Notes under the pieces: model-generated
What the model was told of the DNA's origin: nothing
Database searches by the model: none
Seen by the model: only the letters and a program-made list of their open reading frames with translations
Shown: positions 1-9,336 of the stretch, one piece after another
Position numbering within the stretch: the first letter of the stretch is position 1
How the letters are laid out: each line of letters begins with the position of its first letter
Position numbers and translations under genes: made by a program
Assembly (NCBI GenBank): GCA_903901855.1
Contig: CAIUSP010000024.1
Coordinates: 38,061-102,060, forward strand
Length of the DNA stretch: 64,000 nucleotides
Source: an uncultured bacterium
Lineage (GTDB): Bacteria > Actinomycetota > Thermoleophilia > Solirubrobacterales > 70-9
Direction: 5' to 3'

Positions 1-2
1 CC

Positions 3-1235
3 CTCACTGCCTCTGGTGCAGTGCTCGGCACTCTGGCCTACATGGCCCCTGAGCAGGCGGACGGTCTCCGACCCGGACCCGCAGCCGATGTCTACTCGCT
101 GGCGTTGACTTTGTATGAACTGTGGGCTGGCGAACATCCGCTGACCGGCGAGGGGCCTGCTGCCACCGCCCGGGCGATAGGCGAGCCGATCCTCTCACTC
201 GGAGAGGTCCGACCGGATCTTCCATCGGACTTGATCGACGGGATCGATTCGGCCCTCGATCCCGATCCGGAGGAACGACCACTGGCATCCGACCTCGAAC
301 GCCTCCTGGAGAGTGTCGCGGCGTCGCTGTCAGGGGCGCCGCTGCCGGCACCTCGTGAACTCGACGGCTCCCGAGCCGAGCGGACGGTCAAGGCGTTCAG
401 CGTGACCGGACTGGATGGCTTCGCCTCGGCCCGGATCCTCGGTGCGGCCCTGGTCGCGCTCCTCCCACTCGGCTTGCCGATCATCCTCGGCGGTCATCTC
501 CCCGCGATGCTGGCGCTCGCCGCGCTCTCTTTCCTGCTCGCTCTGGCACGTCCGAGAGCCGCCTTTGCGGTAGCGGTGTGCGGCTCGGCATTCTGGCTCG
601 TGCTCTCGCAAGGAGCACCCGGGGCTGCGCTTTGTCTGGTGATCTTCAGCCTGCCGCTCGTCTTTGCACCCTACGAGCCCGGTCCTGGGCTGTCGCTCCC
701 AGTCCTCGCTCCCACCCTGGGCGCGATCGGGCTCGCCGGTGCATTCCCCGCGCTGGCTGCCCTACCGAGGAGAGCAGTGGAACGCGCCATGGTCGCTGCT
801 GTCGGTTACCTCTGGCTGGTTGCCATCGAGGCTGTTGCCCGCCGCGATCTCCTGCTCTCTGGTACTCCACCCGCGTCAGCAGGCTGGGAGGACTCTCTGA
901 GTTCGGGACTCTCAGAGGTCCTGATCCCCGCCCTCGCCCCGATGTGCCTGCTTGGAGCAGTGGTCTGGGCGCTCGCGGCCGTATCGCTGCCCCTGATCGT
1001 CCGTGGCCGGTTCCTCGTCCTCGATTTGCTCGGTTTCATCGTCTGGATCGCTGCTTTGATCACGGCGGAGAGGCTCCTCGGTCAGGGCGCCGCCTCCCCG
1101 TTCGACCTGTCCGTCACCATTGCCGGAGGTGTCGCAGCCGCCATCTACCTGACCCGCCGAGCAGGACAGGATTCAGGCGTGAGCAGGCACAGCGGAGTCG
1201 CGCGTACTTCACCTGCCGCCGAGGGCACCGCCTAG
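3..1235 (+). CDS. Ser/Thr protein kinase C-lobe fused to a polytopic membrane domain (5' end missing)
   Basis: The reading frame is open from the first bases, so the N-lobe and catalytic loop lie upstream of the window. What is visible starts at the activation segment: GTLAYMAPEQ (the APE motif), then DVYSLALTLYEL (helix F Asp) and the C-lobe Arg in PEERP, ending near visible residue 110. After a short linker come about seven or eight hydrophobic stretches covering the remaining 270 residues, so the kinase is N-terminal and cytoplasmic and the rest is buried in the membrane. Ordinary PknA/PknB kinases have a single transmembrane helix, so this is an unusual architecture. It precedes two FHA proteins and a PP2C phosphatase in the same direction, in the slot PknA-type kinases occupy in other actinobacterial clusters. 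The kinase call is sure; the role of the membrane part is unknown. Confidence 0.85.
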   Translation, partial: LTASGAVLGTLAYMAPEQADGLRPGPAADVYSLALTLYELWAGEHPLTGEGPAATARAIGEPILSLGEVRPDLPSDLIDGIDSALDPDPEERPLASDLERLLESVAASLSGAPLPAPRELDGSRAERTVKAFSVTGLDGFASARILGAALVALLPLGLPIILGGHLPAMLALAALSFLLALARPRAAFAVAVCGSAFWLVLSQGAPGAALCLVIFSLPLVFAPYEPGPGLSLPVLAPTLGAIGLAGAFPALAALPRRAVERAMVAAVGYLWLVAIEAVARRDLLLSGTPPASAGWEDSLSSGLSEVLIPALAPMCLLGAVVWALAAVSLPLIVRGRFLVLDLLGFIVWIAALITAERLLGQGAASPFDLSVTIAGGVAAAIYLTRRAGQDSGVSRHSGVARTSPAAEGTA

Positions 1236-1238
1236 GAT
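1233..1238 (+). promoter_or_regulatory. Possible -10 box (TAGGAT) ahead of the FHA/PP2C/PknB operon
   Basis: TAGGAT overlaps the TAG stop of the upstream kinase gene and lies about 58 bases before the first FHA gene. It matches the TAGNNT boxes seen before several other genes here. No convincing -35 was found, so this is a weak call. Confidence 0.3.
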
Positions 1239-1296
1239 TGAAACCGATACCTGTCTTGCCTCATCCCAACCGAAAGGAAGCAGGAGAGATCCAATC

Positions 1297-2061
1297 ATGA
1301 GCGTTCTGCGGAATCTCGAGGCACGCATCGAGGGCCTGGTCGAGGGTGTCTTCTCTCGTGCATTCTCATCGAGCGTCCAACCGGTGGAGATCGCCCGGAA
1401 GCTCTCGAAGGAAATGGACGCACACCGCACGGCTTCGGTCTCGACGGTCTACGTCCCCAACGAGTTCACGGTGTGGCTTTCGACCGAAGACCACGATCGA
1501 CTGAAGGGCTACGAGTCCTCGCTATCCCAGGAGCTCGCCGCCCATCTTCTCGAACACGCACGGCGACACGACTATGACTTGCTCACCCGCCCGGTGGTTG
1601 ATCTCGACGTCGACGACCGACTGAGACTCGGTGAGTTCGGCATCCAGACCCGTCTGGTGCGCCCTCCACGGAGGGAGGGATCCAAGCCCACGCAAGGAGA
1701 GACCGGACACACGATGATCTACTCGGCTTCCGAGGTCGAGAAGGCCAAGAAGCGCACCACTCGTGATGAACTCACAGGTACGAAGGCCGTCGTGACCCTC
1801 GACGATCGCCGTTTCGTGCTCGCGGGGCCATCGGCGGTGATCGGCCGATCCAAGGAGGCTGACTGCGTCATCGATGACCCGAACATCTCGCGCCAGCACG
1901 CCGAACTCACTCGCGATGACGATGGAGACTGGTCGATCGCCGATCTCGGTTCGACCAACGGGATCAAACTGAACGGCCGCAGGGTCCCCTCGGCACGCCT
2001 CACCCCCGGCGACGAGGTCATGCTCGGCACGCTGGTCTTCACCTTCGACATCGAGCAGTGA
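1297..2061 (+). CDS. fhaA: FhaA-like protein: DUF3662 domain plus C-terminal FHA domain
   Basis: A 254-residue cytoplasmic protein. Residues 1-115 match the DUF3662 domain of actinobacterial FhaA (start MSVLRNLEARIEGLVEGVF), a charged linker follows, and residues about 165-254 form an FHA phosphothreonine-binding domain with GRS, SRQHAEL and GSTNGIKLNG. FhaA proteins are known to bind phosphorylated partners of PknB and affect peptidoglycan synthesis. The ATG follows a purine-rich ribosome site (aaggaagcaggagag). It sits in the kinase/phosphatase/RodA/PBP operon, supporting a signalling adaptor role. Confident on the domains; the partner is inferred. Confidence 0.92.
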   Translation: MSVLRNLEARIEGLVEGVFSRAFSSSVQPVEIARKLSKEMDAHRTASVSTVYVPNEFTVWLSTEDHDRLKGYESSLSQELAAHLLEHARRHDYDLLTRPVVDLDVDDRLRLGEFGIQTRLVRPPRREGSKPTQGETGHTMIYSASEVEKAKKRTTRDELTGTKAVVTLDDRRFVLAGPSAVIGRSKEADCVIDDPNISRQHAELTRDDDGDWSIADLGSTNGIKLNGRRVPSARLTPGDEVMLGTLVFTFDIEQ

Positions 2062-2095
2062 GGCAGACGATCCGAGATCACGGGCAGACCACACA

Positions 2096-2560
2096 GTGAG
2101 TGACATCGAACCGATAGCGGTGGTCCTCAAGTTCGGCTTCCTGGCGGTGCTCTATCTGTTCCTGTTCTGGGTCACTCGCACGGCCCTGAGGGAGTTACGT
2201 GGCACTGCCAGCCCCGGTCTGGACACTGGCTACCATGAGGTAGTCGGCTCGAAGTCCTCCTCACCCGATGCCTGGTTGGTCGTGGTCAAAGCCAAAGGGC
2301 TCAAGAGGGGAGAGCGTTACGACCTCTTCGGAGGTCTCTCGATCGGTCGCTCCGACGAGGCCGAGATAAGGATCTCCGACAAGTTTTCATCGGGCCTCCA
2401 CGCGCGTCTCTATAGCCGGGCCGGGTCATGGATCGTCCAGGATCTCGATTCGACCAACGGGACCATGCTCAACGGAGACGAGTTGCAGGGCGAATCGGAG
2501 GTTCTCGACGGCGACGTGATCGAGATCGGCGACACCAAGTTCAGGATCGAGCTCGGCTGA
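2096..2560 (+). CDS. fhaB: FhaB-like membrane-anchored FHA protein
   Basis: 154 residues with a GTG start. A single hydrophobic helix at residues 8-25 anchors the protein, and the cytoplasmic part carries an FHA domain (about 60-152) with SIGRSDEAEI, a SSGLHARLY recognition loop and DSTNGTMLNG. This is the layout of FhaB/FipA, which links PknB-type phosphorylation to division and wall synthesis in mycobacteria. It lies 34 bases after the other FHA gene and one base before the phosphatase start, so it is clearly co-transcribed. The family is certain; its phosphorylated ligand is not shown by sequence. Confidence 0.92.
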   Translation: MSDIEPIAVVLKFGFLAVLYLFLFWVTRTALRELRGTASPGLDTGYHEVVGSKSSSPDAWLVVVKAKGLKRGERYDLFGGLSIGRSDEAEIRISDKFSSGLHARLYSRAGSWIVQDLDSTNGTMLNGDELQGESEVLDGDVIEIGDTKFRIELG

Positions 2561-2561
2561 G

Positions 2562-3794
2562 ATGCTGCGGGTCGGCGAGAGCGCCTACAAGACCGATACC
2601 GGTAGGCAGAGACGAGCGAACGAGGATTCCTACTTCGCCCGTGCTCCGGTGTTCGCGGTAGCCGACGGAATGGGTGGAGCCCAAGCCGGTGAGGTCGCCT
2701 CCCGGGTCGCTGCCAGTTCGTTCGAGTCCGGGTTTCCGACCGGCGATCCACCCGAGAAGGATCTGGAGAAGCTGTTCGGTCAGGCCAACGACGAGATCCA
2801 CCTGCTCGCTGGCGAAGATGCGACGAAAGCCGGGATGGGTACCACGCTCACCGCCGCATTGGTCGGTGGGACCCAGGTCTCCTTCGGCCACGTGGGGGAT
2901 AGTCGCGCCTATCTGCTTCGCGACGGCACACTACGGCAGCTCACGAGCGACCATTCACTGGTCGAAGAGCTCCGACGTCAGGGCCGGATCAGCGAAGAGG
3001 AGGCAGCCGAGCATCCGCAGCGTTCCGTCATAACACGGGCGCTGGGCCCTGAACCGAGTGTGAAGGTGGATACGTTCACCGAGCAGGCTCACGACGGAGA
3101 TGTCTTCCTGCTCTGCAGTGACGGTCTGACCACCATGTTGGCGGAGTCGAAGATCTCCGAGATCCTGATCGAGTCGAAGACGCTGCGTTCGGCAGTGTCT
3201 CGCTTGGTCGATGCTGCCAACAAGGCTGGCGGGAAGGACAACATCACAGCAGTTGCATTCCGGCTCGAGGATGCAGGCGAAGACGTCGAGGAGGGTGTGA
3301 CCCTGATCGCCCGGACGGCCGGACAGGCTGGGCTAACCGCCGACAAGGTCCGGGAAGCAGCTGATCGGATTAAGGGAGATTCGCCGATGCCTGCCCCCAG
3401 ATCGCGTCGATACGCGGTGCGCGCAGCGGTCATAGCCCTGTGTCTCGGCCTCCTGATCCTGCTCGGCTTCCTGCTCGGCAGGCAGGTCTATTTCGTAGGC
3501 ACCGATGACCAGGGCCGGGTCGCGCTATTCCGGGGCGTTCCCTACGAGCTGCCACTCGGGCTGGACCTCTACTCGGAGCAGTACTCGATTGGGGTCCAGG
3601 CAAGCTCACTGGCTCCTGCACGTCGTCTGGTGATCATCGACCATCGGCTCCGCTCGAAGGAGGACGCGACCGATCTGATCAACGACATCGATGCCAACGA
3701 GGGCACCACACCTCCACCGGCTGATCGAGGAAAACCCAGCAAAGATGCGAAGGAGGGGTCGGGTAAGGAGACCCGGGGCGGGCAGTCCAAGTGA
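2562..3794 (+). CDS. pstP: PP2C-family Ser/Thr phosphatase with C-terminal membrane anchor (PstP type)
   Basis: 410 residues. Residues 1-240 are a PP2C catalytic domain with the metal-binding motifs in order: NEDSYF, VADGMGG, GMGTTLTAAL, GHVGDSRAYL, LCSDGLT and KDNITAVAF. A juxtamembrane segment leads to one transmembrane helix at about 287-306, then about 100 extracellular residues ending in a Lys/Gly-rich tail. Such enzymes dephosphorylate PknA/PknB and their targets. The stop overlaps the next gene as GTGA (3791-3794), indicating translational coupling. The assignment is secure. Confidence 0.95.
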   Translation: MLRVGESAYKTDTGRQRRANEDSYFARAPVFAVADGMGGAQAGEVASRVAASSFESGFPTGDPPEKDLEKLFGQANDEIHLLAGEDATKAGMGTTLTAALVGGTQVSFGHVGDSRAYLLRDGTLRQLTSDHSLVEELRRQGRISEEEAAEHPQRSVITRALGPEPSVKVDTFTEQAHDGDVFLLCSDGLTTMLAESKISEILIESKTLRSAVSRLVDAANKAGGKDNITAVAFRLEDAGEDVEEGVTLIARTAGQAGLTADKVREAADRIKGDSPMPAPRSRRYAVRAAVIALCLGLLILLGFLLGRQVYFVGTDDQGRVALFRGVPYELPLGLDLYSEQYSIGVQASSLAPARRLVIIDHRLRSKEDATDLINDIDANEGTTPPPADRGKPSKDAKEGSGKETRGGQSK

Positions 3795-5137
3795 GCGCCC
3801 GCAGCCGAGAGTTGTTCGGGCTGGTACCCGTGGCGATACTCGTCACTGCCGGGTTCACAGCTGTCTTCATCGTCGAGTCCGCACAGCTTGGTGGAACGAG
3901 CCTCTTCTACGGCGCTTACTTCCTCGCACTCTGCGTCGCCGCACACTTGATAATCCGCTGGCGCCTCCCGGATGCGGATCCCTTCCTCTTTCCGCTGGTG
4001 GCACTGCTGGCGGCTTTCGGACTGGTGATGATCTATCGGATGAACGCCGATCTCGCCCGGGATCAGGCCAACTGGTTCGTCCTGGGATTGATCGCGTTTT
4101 CGGCAACCATCATCTTCCTGCGCGACTACCACGTGCTCGAGCGATACAGGTATGTGATCGCTTCTGCCGGGATAGCCCTCCTGCTCTTGCCCCGGGTTCC
4201 GGGCATCGGCGCGATCACCAATGACGCTTATCTCTCGATCCAACTGGGGCCGATCACGTTCCAGCCGACCGAGATCGCGAAACTCTGCATCGTCATATTC
4301 CTTGCGAGCTACCTGAGGGAGAAACGTGAGGTGCTCGTGGTGGGTGCGAGGCGGATCATGGGCGTGACCCTGCCTCCTCTCAAACACCTCGGTCCCCTGT
4401 TGGTGGTCTGGGGTATCGCCATGCTGATGCTCATCTTCATCCGCGACCTCGGGAGTTCGCTGATGTTCTTCGGCGTCTTCCTGGCCTTGATCTACGTGGC
4501 CACCGCGCGGATCTCGTTCGTGATCATCGGCCTCGGCCTGTTCCTCCTGGGCGCCTGGTTCTTCGCCAGCACTGTCGGACACGTTGGAGAGAGGTTCGAC
4601 ATCTGGCTGAATCCCTTCGCCGATGCGAGTGGAGCTGGCTACCAGATCTCTCAATCCCTCTTCGCTCAGGCAGATGGAGGGCTCTTCGGCCAGGGCCTCG
4701 GTTCGTCGTTACTCGAGCTACCGCAGGTCTCGGCGGACTGCGCCGAGCAGTTCCCCTCCTGCGGCGCGATTCTGCCGGCGCCACACACTGACTTCGTCTA
4801 CTCGGTGATCGTCAACGAGCTCGGTCTGTTCGGAGGCGCAGCGGTGATCCTCATCTACCTGATGATCGCCGCCCGCGGTTTCAAGACCGCCCTGTTGGCG
4901 AATGACGGGTTCTCGAAGCTGCTCGCCACCGGCTTGACCGCGGTCTTCGCTCTTCAGGCCTTCGTGATCATCGGTGGGGTCACCAGGGTGATCCCCTTGA
5001 CCGGGGTAACCCTTCCTCTGATCAGTTACGGCGGATCGTCGATCATCGCCAACATGATCCTGTTCGCGTTGCTACTGATGATCTCCGACGATGCACGACG
5101 GCATGCGCGGACGCAGCAGGGCGGTGATCTCGTATGA
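3791..5137 (+). CDS. rodA: RodA/FtsW/SpoVE-family peptidoglycan glycosyltransferase
   Basis: 448 residues, almost all transmembrane, with the SEDS-family signatures: ITFQPTEIAKL in the middle, the acidic loop and the C-terminal LISYGGSSIIANM. SEDS proteins polymerise lipid II glycan strands together with a class B PBP, and the next gene is exactly that. In actinobacteria this slot of the pknB cluster is usually called rodA; FtsW cannot be excluded from sequence alone. GTG start inside the phosphatase stop, and the end overlaps the PBP gene as ATGA. Confidence 0.92.
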   Translation: MSARSRELFGLVPVAILVTAGFTAVFIVESAQLGGTSLFYGAYFLALCVAAHLIIRWRLPDADPFLFPLVALLAAFGLVMIYRMNADLARDQANWFVLGLIAFSATIIFLRDYHVLERYRYVIASAGIALLLLPRVPGIGAITNDAYLSIQLGPITFQPTEIAKLCIVIFLASYLREKREVLVVGARRIMGVTLPPLKHLGPLLVVWGIAMLMLIFIRDLGSSLMFFGVFLALIYVATARISFVIIGLGLFLLGAWFFASTVGHVGERFDIWLNPFADASGAGYQISQSLFAQADGGLFGQGLGSSLLELPQVSADCAEQFPSCGAILPAPHTDFVYSVIVNELGLFGGAAVILIYLMIAARGFKTALLANDGFSKLLATGLTAVFALQAFVIIGGVTRVIPLTGVTLPLISYGGSSIIANMILFALLLMISDDARRHARTQQGGDLV

Positions 5138-6570
5138 ACGGGCAGATCGTGAAGCTCTTCGCTTTCATCCTCGCGTTGTTCGTCCTCCTGCTCGGGTTCA
5201 CCTCCTACTGGTCGGTGTTCGACGCTCCGGGACTGAAGGCCAATTCCGAGAACCGCCGCGCGCTCCTGCTCGAGCAGCGAATCCACCGCGGTGACATCCG
5301 CTCGATCGACGGTCAGGTGATCGCCAGATCCTTACCTTCGGGTAGCGGCAAGGACCGAATATGGATTCGGGAGTATCCCTACGGAGGTTTGTTCGGTAAC
5401 CCGATCGGCTACAGCTACACCGAACGCGGTCGGGTCGGAACAGAACTCGCGCACAATGACGAGCTGATCGGTAACAAGTCGGAGTTCCTCTCGATCCTCG
5501 ATGAACTCTCCGGTCACAAGCAGGAGGGGTCGACTGTCGTCTCTTCCCTCGACGCAGGTGTGCAGCAGACCGCTCTCGATGGCCTGGCGGGTCAGGCGGG
5601 TGCCGTGGTTGCGATGGTTCCGAAGACCGGGGAGATTCGAGCGATGGTCAGCACTCCTGACTACGACCCGAATCTGATTCCCGATGACTACTCTCAGCTC
5701 AATTCGGATCCGGCTGCGCCGCTCTTCAACCGGGCGACCCAGTCCGGCTATCCGCCCGGTTCCACGATGAAGGTCGTTACCGCCACAGCGGCGCTCGATA
5801 GCGGAGAGTTCGATCCGGACTCGACCTTGGACGGCAGCAGCCCGCAGACGATCGACGGCGTTCCACTCTCGAACGCTCAGGGGGAATCCTTCGGTCAGAT
5901 CGACTTTGCGACCGCGCTGACCTATTCGGTCAATACCGCCCTGGCACGTGTCGGGGAGAGAGTCGGCGCGGAGACACTTCTCGACTACATGGACCGCTAC
6001 GGCTTCAACCAAAAGCCCGAAATCGACTACCCGAGCTTCCAGTTGGCCACCTCCGGCGTCTACGACGGCAGTTCACTCCTGACCGCTGCCGATGCAATCG
6101 ATGTCGGCCGAGTGGCGATCGGCCAGGAGCGTCTGCTGGTGACTCCGCTGCAGATGGCGGAGGTGGCGGCCACGGTCGCGAATCGCGGAGAGCGGATGTG
6201 CCCCAGACTGTGGTCCAAGGTGATCGATGTAGACCAGAGAGTCGACGAGCTCGACCCCGAAACCTGCGCCAAGGTGATGGATCGGCGTACTGCGAGGCAG
6301 TTGACCGAGATCATGAAGGACGTGGTCTCTGAGGGAACCGGAACCGCCGCAGCGCTCTATGGGATCGATGTCGCAGGCAAGACGGGAACCGCCGAGGTCT
6401 CAGGAAGGCCCGGCTGTGACGCACCGAATCAAGCTTGGTTCATCGGGTTCGCTCCTGCGGATCGACCCGAGATCGCAGTCGCAGTGACGGTCGAGTGCAC
6501 GAGCGGTTACGGCGGCGACGTCGCCGCACCGATCGCTGCCCAGGTGATGCAGGAGGCTCTCGATGGCTAG
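5134..6570 (+). CDS. pbpA: Class B penicillin-binding protein (transpeptidase)
   Basis: 478 residues: an N-terminal membrane helix (7-27), a PBP dimerisation region, then the transpeptidase domain with all three active-site motifs: S210-T-M-K213 (nucleophile Ser210), S265-V-N267 and K416-T-G-T. It crosslinks peptidoglycan outside the membrane as the partner of the SEDS polymerase encoded just upstream. It overlaps that gene by 4 bases and the kinase gene downstream by 8 bases. Length and motif spacing match actinobacterial PbpA. Whether it serves elongation or division is not decided by the sequence. Confidence 0.95.
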   Translation: MNGQIVKLFAFILALFVLLLGFTSYWSVFDAPGLKANSENRRALLLEQRIHRGDIRSIDGQVIARSLPSGSGKDRIWIREYPYGGLFGNPIGYSYTERGRVGTELAHNDELIGNKSEFLSILDELSGHKQEGSTVVSSLDAGVQQTALDGLAGQAGAVVAMVPKTGEIRAMVSTPDYDPNLIPDDYSQLNSDPAAPLFNRATQSGYPPGSTMKVVTATAALDSGEFDPDSTLDGSSPQTIDGVPLSNAQGESFGQIDFATALTYSVNTALARVGERVGAETLLDYMDRYGFNQKPEIDYPSFQLATSGVYDGSSLLTAADAIDVGRVAIGQERLLVTPLQMAEVAATVANRGERMCPRLWSKVIDVDQRVDELDPETCAKVMDRRTARQLTEIMKDVVSEGTGTAAALYGIDVAGKTGTAEVSGRPGCDAPNQAWFIGFAPADRPEIAVAVTVECTSGYGGDVAAPIAAQVMQEALDG

Positions 6571-8374
6571 CGCGCGGAAGGGCACCGTCGTCGATGAGCG
6601 TTACAAGCTGATCAGGAAGGTCGGCACAGGCGGTATGGCCGATGTCTGGTTGGCCAACGACACGGAACTCGATCGGGAGGTGGCGATCAAGATCCTCCAC
6701 GACCGGTTCGCACAGGACTCGGAGTTCGTAGAGCGATTCCAGCGGGAGGCCCGGTCGGCCGCGGGGCTGCAACACCCCAACGTGGTCGGGGTGTTCGATC
6801 GCGGAGAGTTTCGCGATACCTACTTCCTCGCCATGGAGTACGTGGATGGTCCTTCGCTGAAGGATCTGGTGAAAGGAGGGATGAGCGTCCCCGACGCCGT
6901 TTCCTTCGTCGAGCAGATACTCGCCGCCGCGAAATTCGCCCATCGGAAAGGCATCGTCCACAGGGATCTCAAGCCGCAGAACGTGCTGATCGACGAGGAG
7001 GGGCGAGCGAAGGTCGCCGACTTCGGCATCGCTGGTGGTGAGGCTTCCGACATCACCCAGGCCGGGACCGTGATGGGTACAGCCGAGTACCTCTCTCCTG
7101 AGCAGGCCGAAGGTCGGGAGACGACTCCTCGTTCGGACATCTACTCGATCGGGGTGATCCTGTACGAGGCCCTGACCGGCAGCGTCCCGTTCAAGGGTGA
7201 TTCGGCTGTCTCTGTCGCCTTGAAGCAGGTGACGGAAACGCCCAAGCGACCGAGCGCGATCAACCCGAAGGTTCCTCCTGCGCTCGACGCGGTCGTGATG
7301 CGAGCGCTTTCGAAGGATCCCGGAGATCGATTCAAGGATGCAGACGCCTTCAAGATCGCTCTCGACGCAGCGATGAAGAACCCCGACAAGCCGCGGCGAC
7401 AGGACGCCGCCGCGTTGGTAGCAGCCGAGACAGGCGACACACAGATCCGTGACGCCGGAGAGACCACCGAGAGCGAAGAGGAAGAGGCGTCCCGAAAGCG
7501 TCGGAGGAATCTGATCATTGCTGGTGTGATCGTCGCGGCGGTCGCGGGATTGGTTGCATTCCTCCTCACCCGGCCGGGATCGGTCACGGTACCGAACGTC
7601 ACCGGCCTCACCTCCGAGGTCGCCGTGGTTCGCCTTGAAGAAGAAGGCCTCGACGCCGAAATCGACCCGGTCCCGAATCTGGCCACCAGGAACACGGTGC
7701 TCGAACAGGACCCCTTGCCCGACTCGGTGGTGGATGAGGGAAGCACCGTCACCCTGAGCGTGAGCACCGGCCCCGCTCTGGTCGAGATCCCCGATGTCTC
7801 GGGCCTCAGCCCCAAGGAGGCGCGTAGGCGCCTCGAGGACCAAGGTCTGGTGGTCAGCTTGATCAACAAGCCTTCAGACTCCGTTCCGAAGGGACTGGTC
7901 ACCAGGACCGATCCAGCCGCCGGAACGGAGATCTCGGTTGGGTCGACGGTCAAGCTCGTGGTCTCCTCCGGCACCGCCAAGTCCACGATCCCCGATCTCG
8001 TGGGATCCCAGCTCGATGCAGCCCTTGCCGAACTGGAGTCCGCAGGGTTGACGGCGAACGTGGTGCAACAGGATGCCTCCGCGCCGGCTGGGGAGGTGGT
8101 GGATCAGGCGCCTTCGGCTGGTACGAAGGTGAAGAAGGGGAGTCAGGTGACGATCTTCGTCTCCTCCGGAGCTGTGGTCCTGCCCGATGTGATCGGCGAG
8201 GACCGGTCGACCGCAGTCAAGCGGCTGAAGAAGCTGGGTCTGATCGTGGTCGTGAGGATCGACTCGACCTCGCCCCCGGAGGATTTCGGGCTGGTGGTCG
8301 ACCAGTATCCATCGGCTGATTCCCGCGTCCAGCGCGGGGACACGGTGACTCTGACCGTGGGTGGAGGCTCGTGA
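6563..8374 (+). CDS. pknB: PASTA-domain Ser/Thr protein kinase PknB
   Basis: 603 residues. Kinase domain at about 14-275 with the glycine loop (GTGGMADVW), Lys43, H133-R-D135, D153-F-G and APE-like AEYLSPEQ. A basic, acidic-rich juxtamembrane linker leads to one membrane helix (about 317-337), then four PASTA repeats (about 338-404, 406-472, 473-538, 539-603), each opening with a VPNV/IPDV-like strand. PASTA domains bind muropeptides or lipid II outside the cell and control kinase activity, coupling wall status to growth. The gene starts 8 bases inside pbpA and ends in a GTGA overlap with ddl. A textbook family member. Confidence 0.97.
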   Translation: MASARKGTVVDERYKLIRKVGTGGMADVWLANDTELDREVAIKILHDRFAQDSEFVERFQREARSAAGLQHPNVVGVFDRGEFRDTYFLAMEYVDGPSLKDLVKGGMSVPDAVSFVEQILAAAKFAHRKGIVHRDLKPQNVLIDEEGRAKVADFGIAGGEASDITQAGTVMGTAEYLSPEQAEGRETTPRSDIYSIGVILYEALTGSVPFKGDSAVSVALKQVTETPKRPSAINPKVPPALDAVVMRALSKDPGDRFKDADAFKIALDAAMKNPDKPRRQDAAALVAAETGDTQIRDAGETTESEEEEASRKRRRNLIIAGVIVAAVAGLVAFLLTRPGSVTVPNVTGLTSEVAVVRLEEEGLDAEIDPVPNLATRNTVLEQDPLPDSVVDEGSTVTLSVSTGPALVEIPDVSGLSPKEARRRLEDQGLVVSLINKPSDSVPKGLVTRTDPAAGTEISVGSTVKLVVSSGTAKSTIPDLVGSQLDAALAELESAGLTANVVQQDASAPAGEVVDQAPSAGTKVKKGSQVTIFVSSGAVVLPDVIGEDRSTAVKRLKKLGLIVVVRIDSTSPPEDFGLVVDQYPSADSRVQRGDTVTLTVGGGS

Positions 8375-9336
8375 GGGTCGCCGTACTGAGTGGTGGGATC
8401 TCGCCCGAGCACGACGTTTCTCTGAGCTCGGGCAGATCCGTGAGCGAGGCGCTGAGCGCTGCAGGACACGAGGTGGTCGACGTGTTGATCACGCGCGAGG
8501 GCGGATGGATGAGCGATGGCCGAGTGGTCGAGTTCCGCCCCACCGGAGGGTTGCTCGATTGCGAGGTTGCGTTCCCCGTCCTGCATGGTCCCGGGGGCGA
8601 GGACGGGAGTGTCCAGGCGGTATTCGAAGTCCTCGACATCGCCTACGTGGGATCCGGTGTCGAAGCCTCGGCCATCTGTATGGACAAGCTGGCGCTCAAG
8701 TCGGTGGCAGCAGCAGCGGGTATTCCGCAGGTTCCCTACCGGGAGGCAACGGTCGATGACCCGAGCCCGGAGGGCGTCGAGACATTCGAACTCCCGCTGT
8801 GGGTCAAGCCGGCTCATGGCGGTTCGAGTCTGGGGATCTCGAGGGTCGAGGAGGTCGACGACCTGCCAGCAGCTGTGGAACTTGCCGCTTCTATGGACTC
8901 ACGCGTGATCATCGAGGGCAACTCACCGGGCAAAGAGGTGGAATGCTCGGTTCTCGGCAACCGGGAGTTGATCACCTCACGCCCCGGCGAACTGCGGGTG
9001 AACGCCGATTGGTACGACTACGAGGCCAAGTATCGGGAGGGCGGCATGGATCTGGTCGTTCCGGCTGATCTACCGGATCCAGTCATGTCGAAGGTGGAGA
9101 AGCTCGCCGTCGAGATCTTCCGTATGGCCGACTGCAGAGGTATGGCCCGCTGCGACTTCTTCGTCGAGGGCGATCTGGTCTTGCTGAACGAGGTCAACAC
9201 CATCCCCGGATTCACCCCGACCAGCGTCTACGCAACTCTGTTCGAGCAGGCTGGGCTTTCCTACTCCGACCTCTGTAATCGTCTGCTGGAGCTCGCCGTA
9301 GAGGAGAAGCGGGCCCGGGACGAGCGACGCTCCTAG
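8371..9336 (+). CDS. ddl: D-alanine--D-alanine ligase
   Basis: 321 residues, the usual size for Ddl. An ATP-grasp enzyme that joins two D-Ala for the peptidoglycan stem peptide. Seen: an N-terminal GGISPEHDVSLSSG substrate region, HGPGGEDGSVQ, KPAHGGSSLGIS in the ATP-grasp core, and the metal-binding NEVNTIPGFTPTS near the C-terminus. GTG start within the pknB stop (GTGA). Being the last gene of the operon it places precursor supply under the same transcription as the wall kinase and synthases. Its TAG stop is interleaved with the stop of the facing kinase gene. Confidence 0.96.
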   Translation: MRVAVLSGGISPEHDVSLSSGRSVSEALSAAGHEVVDVLITREGGWMSDGRVVEFRPTGGLLDCEVAFPVLHGPGGEDGSVQAVFEVLDIAYVGSGVEASAICMDKLALKSVAAAAGIPQVPYREATVDDPSPEGVETFELPLWVKPAHGGSSLGISRVEEVDDLPAAVELAASMDSRVIIEGNSPGKEVECSVLGNRELITSRPGELRVNADWYDYEAKYREGGMDLVVPADLPDPVMSKVEKLAVEIFRMADCRGMARCDFFVEGDLVLLNEVNTIPGFTPTSVYATLFEQAGLSYSDLCNRLLELAVEEKRARDERRS

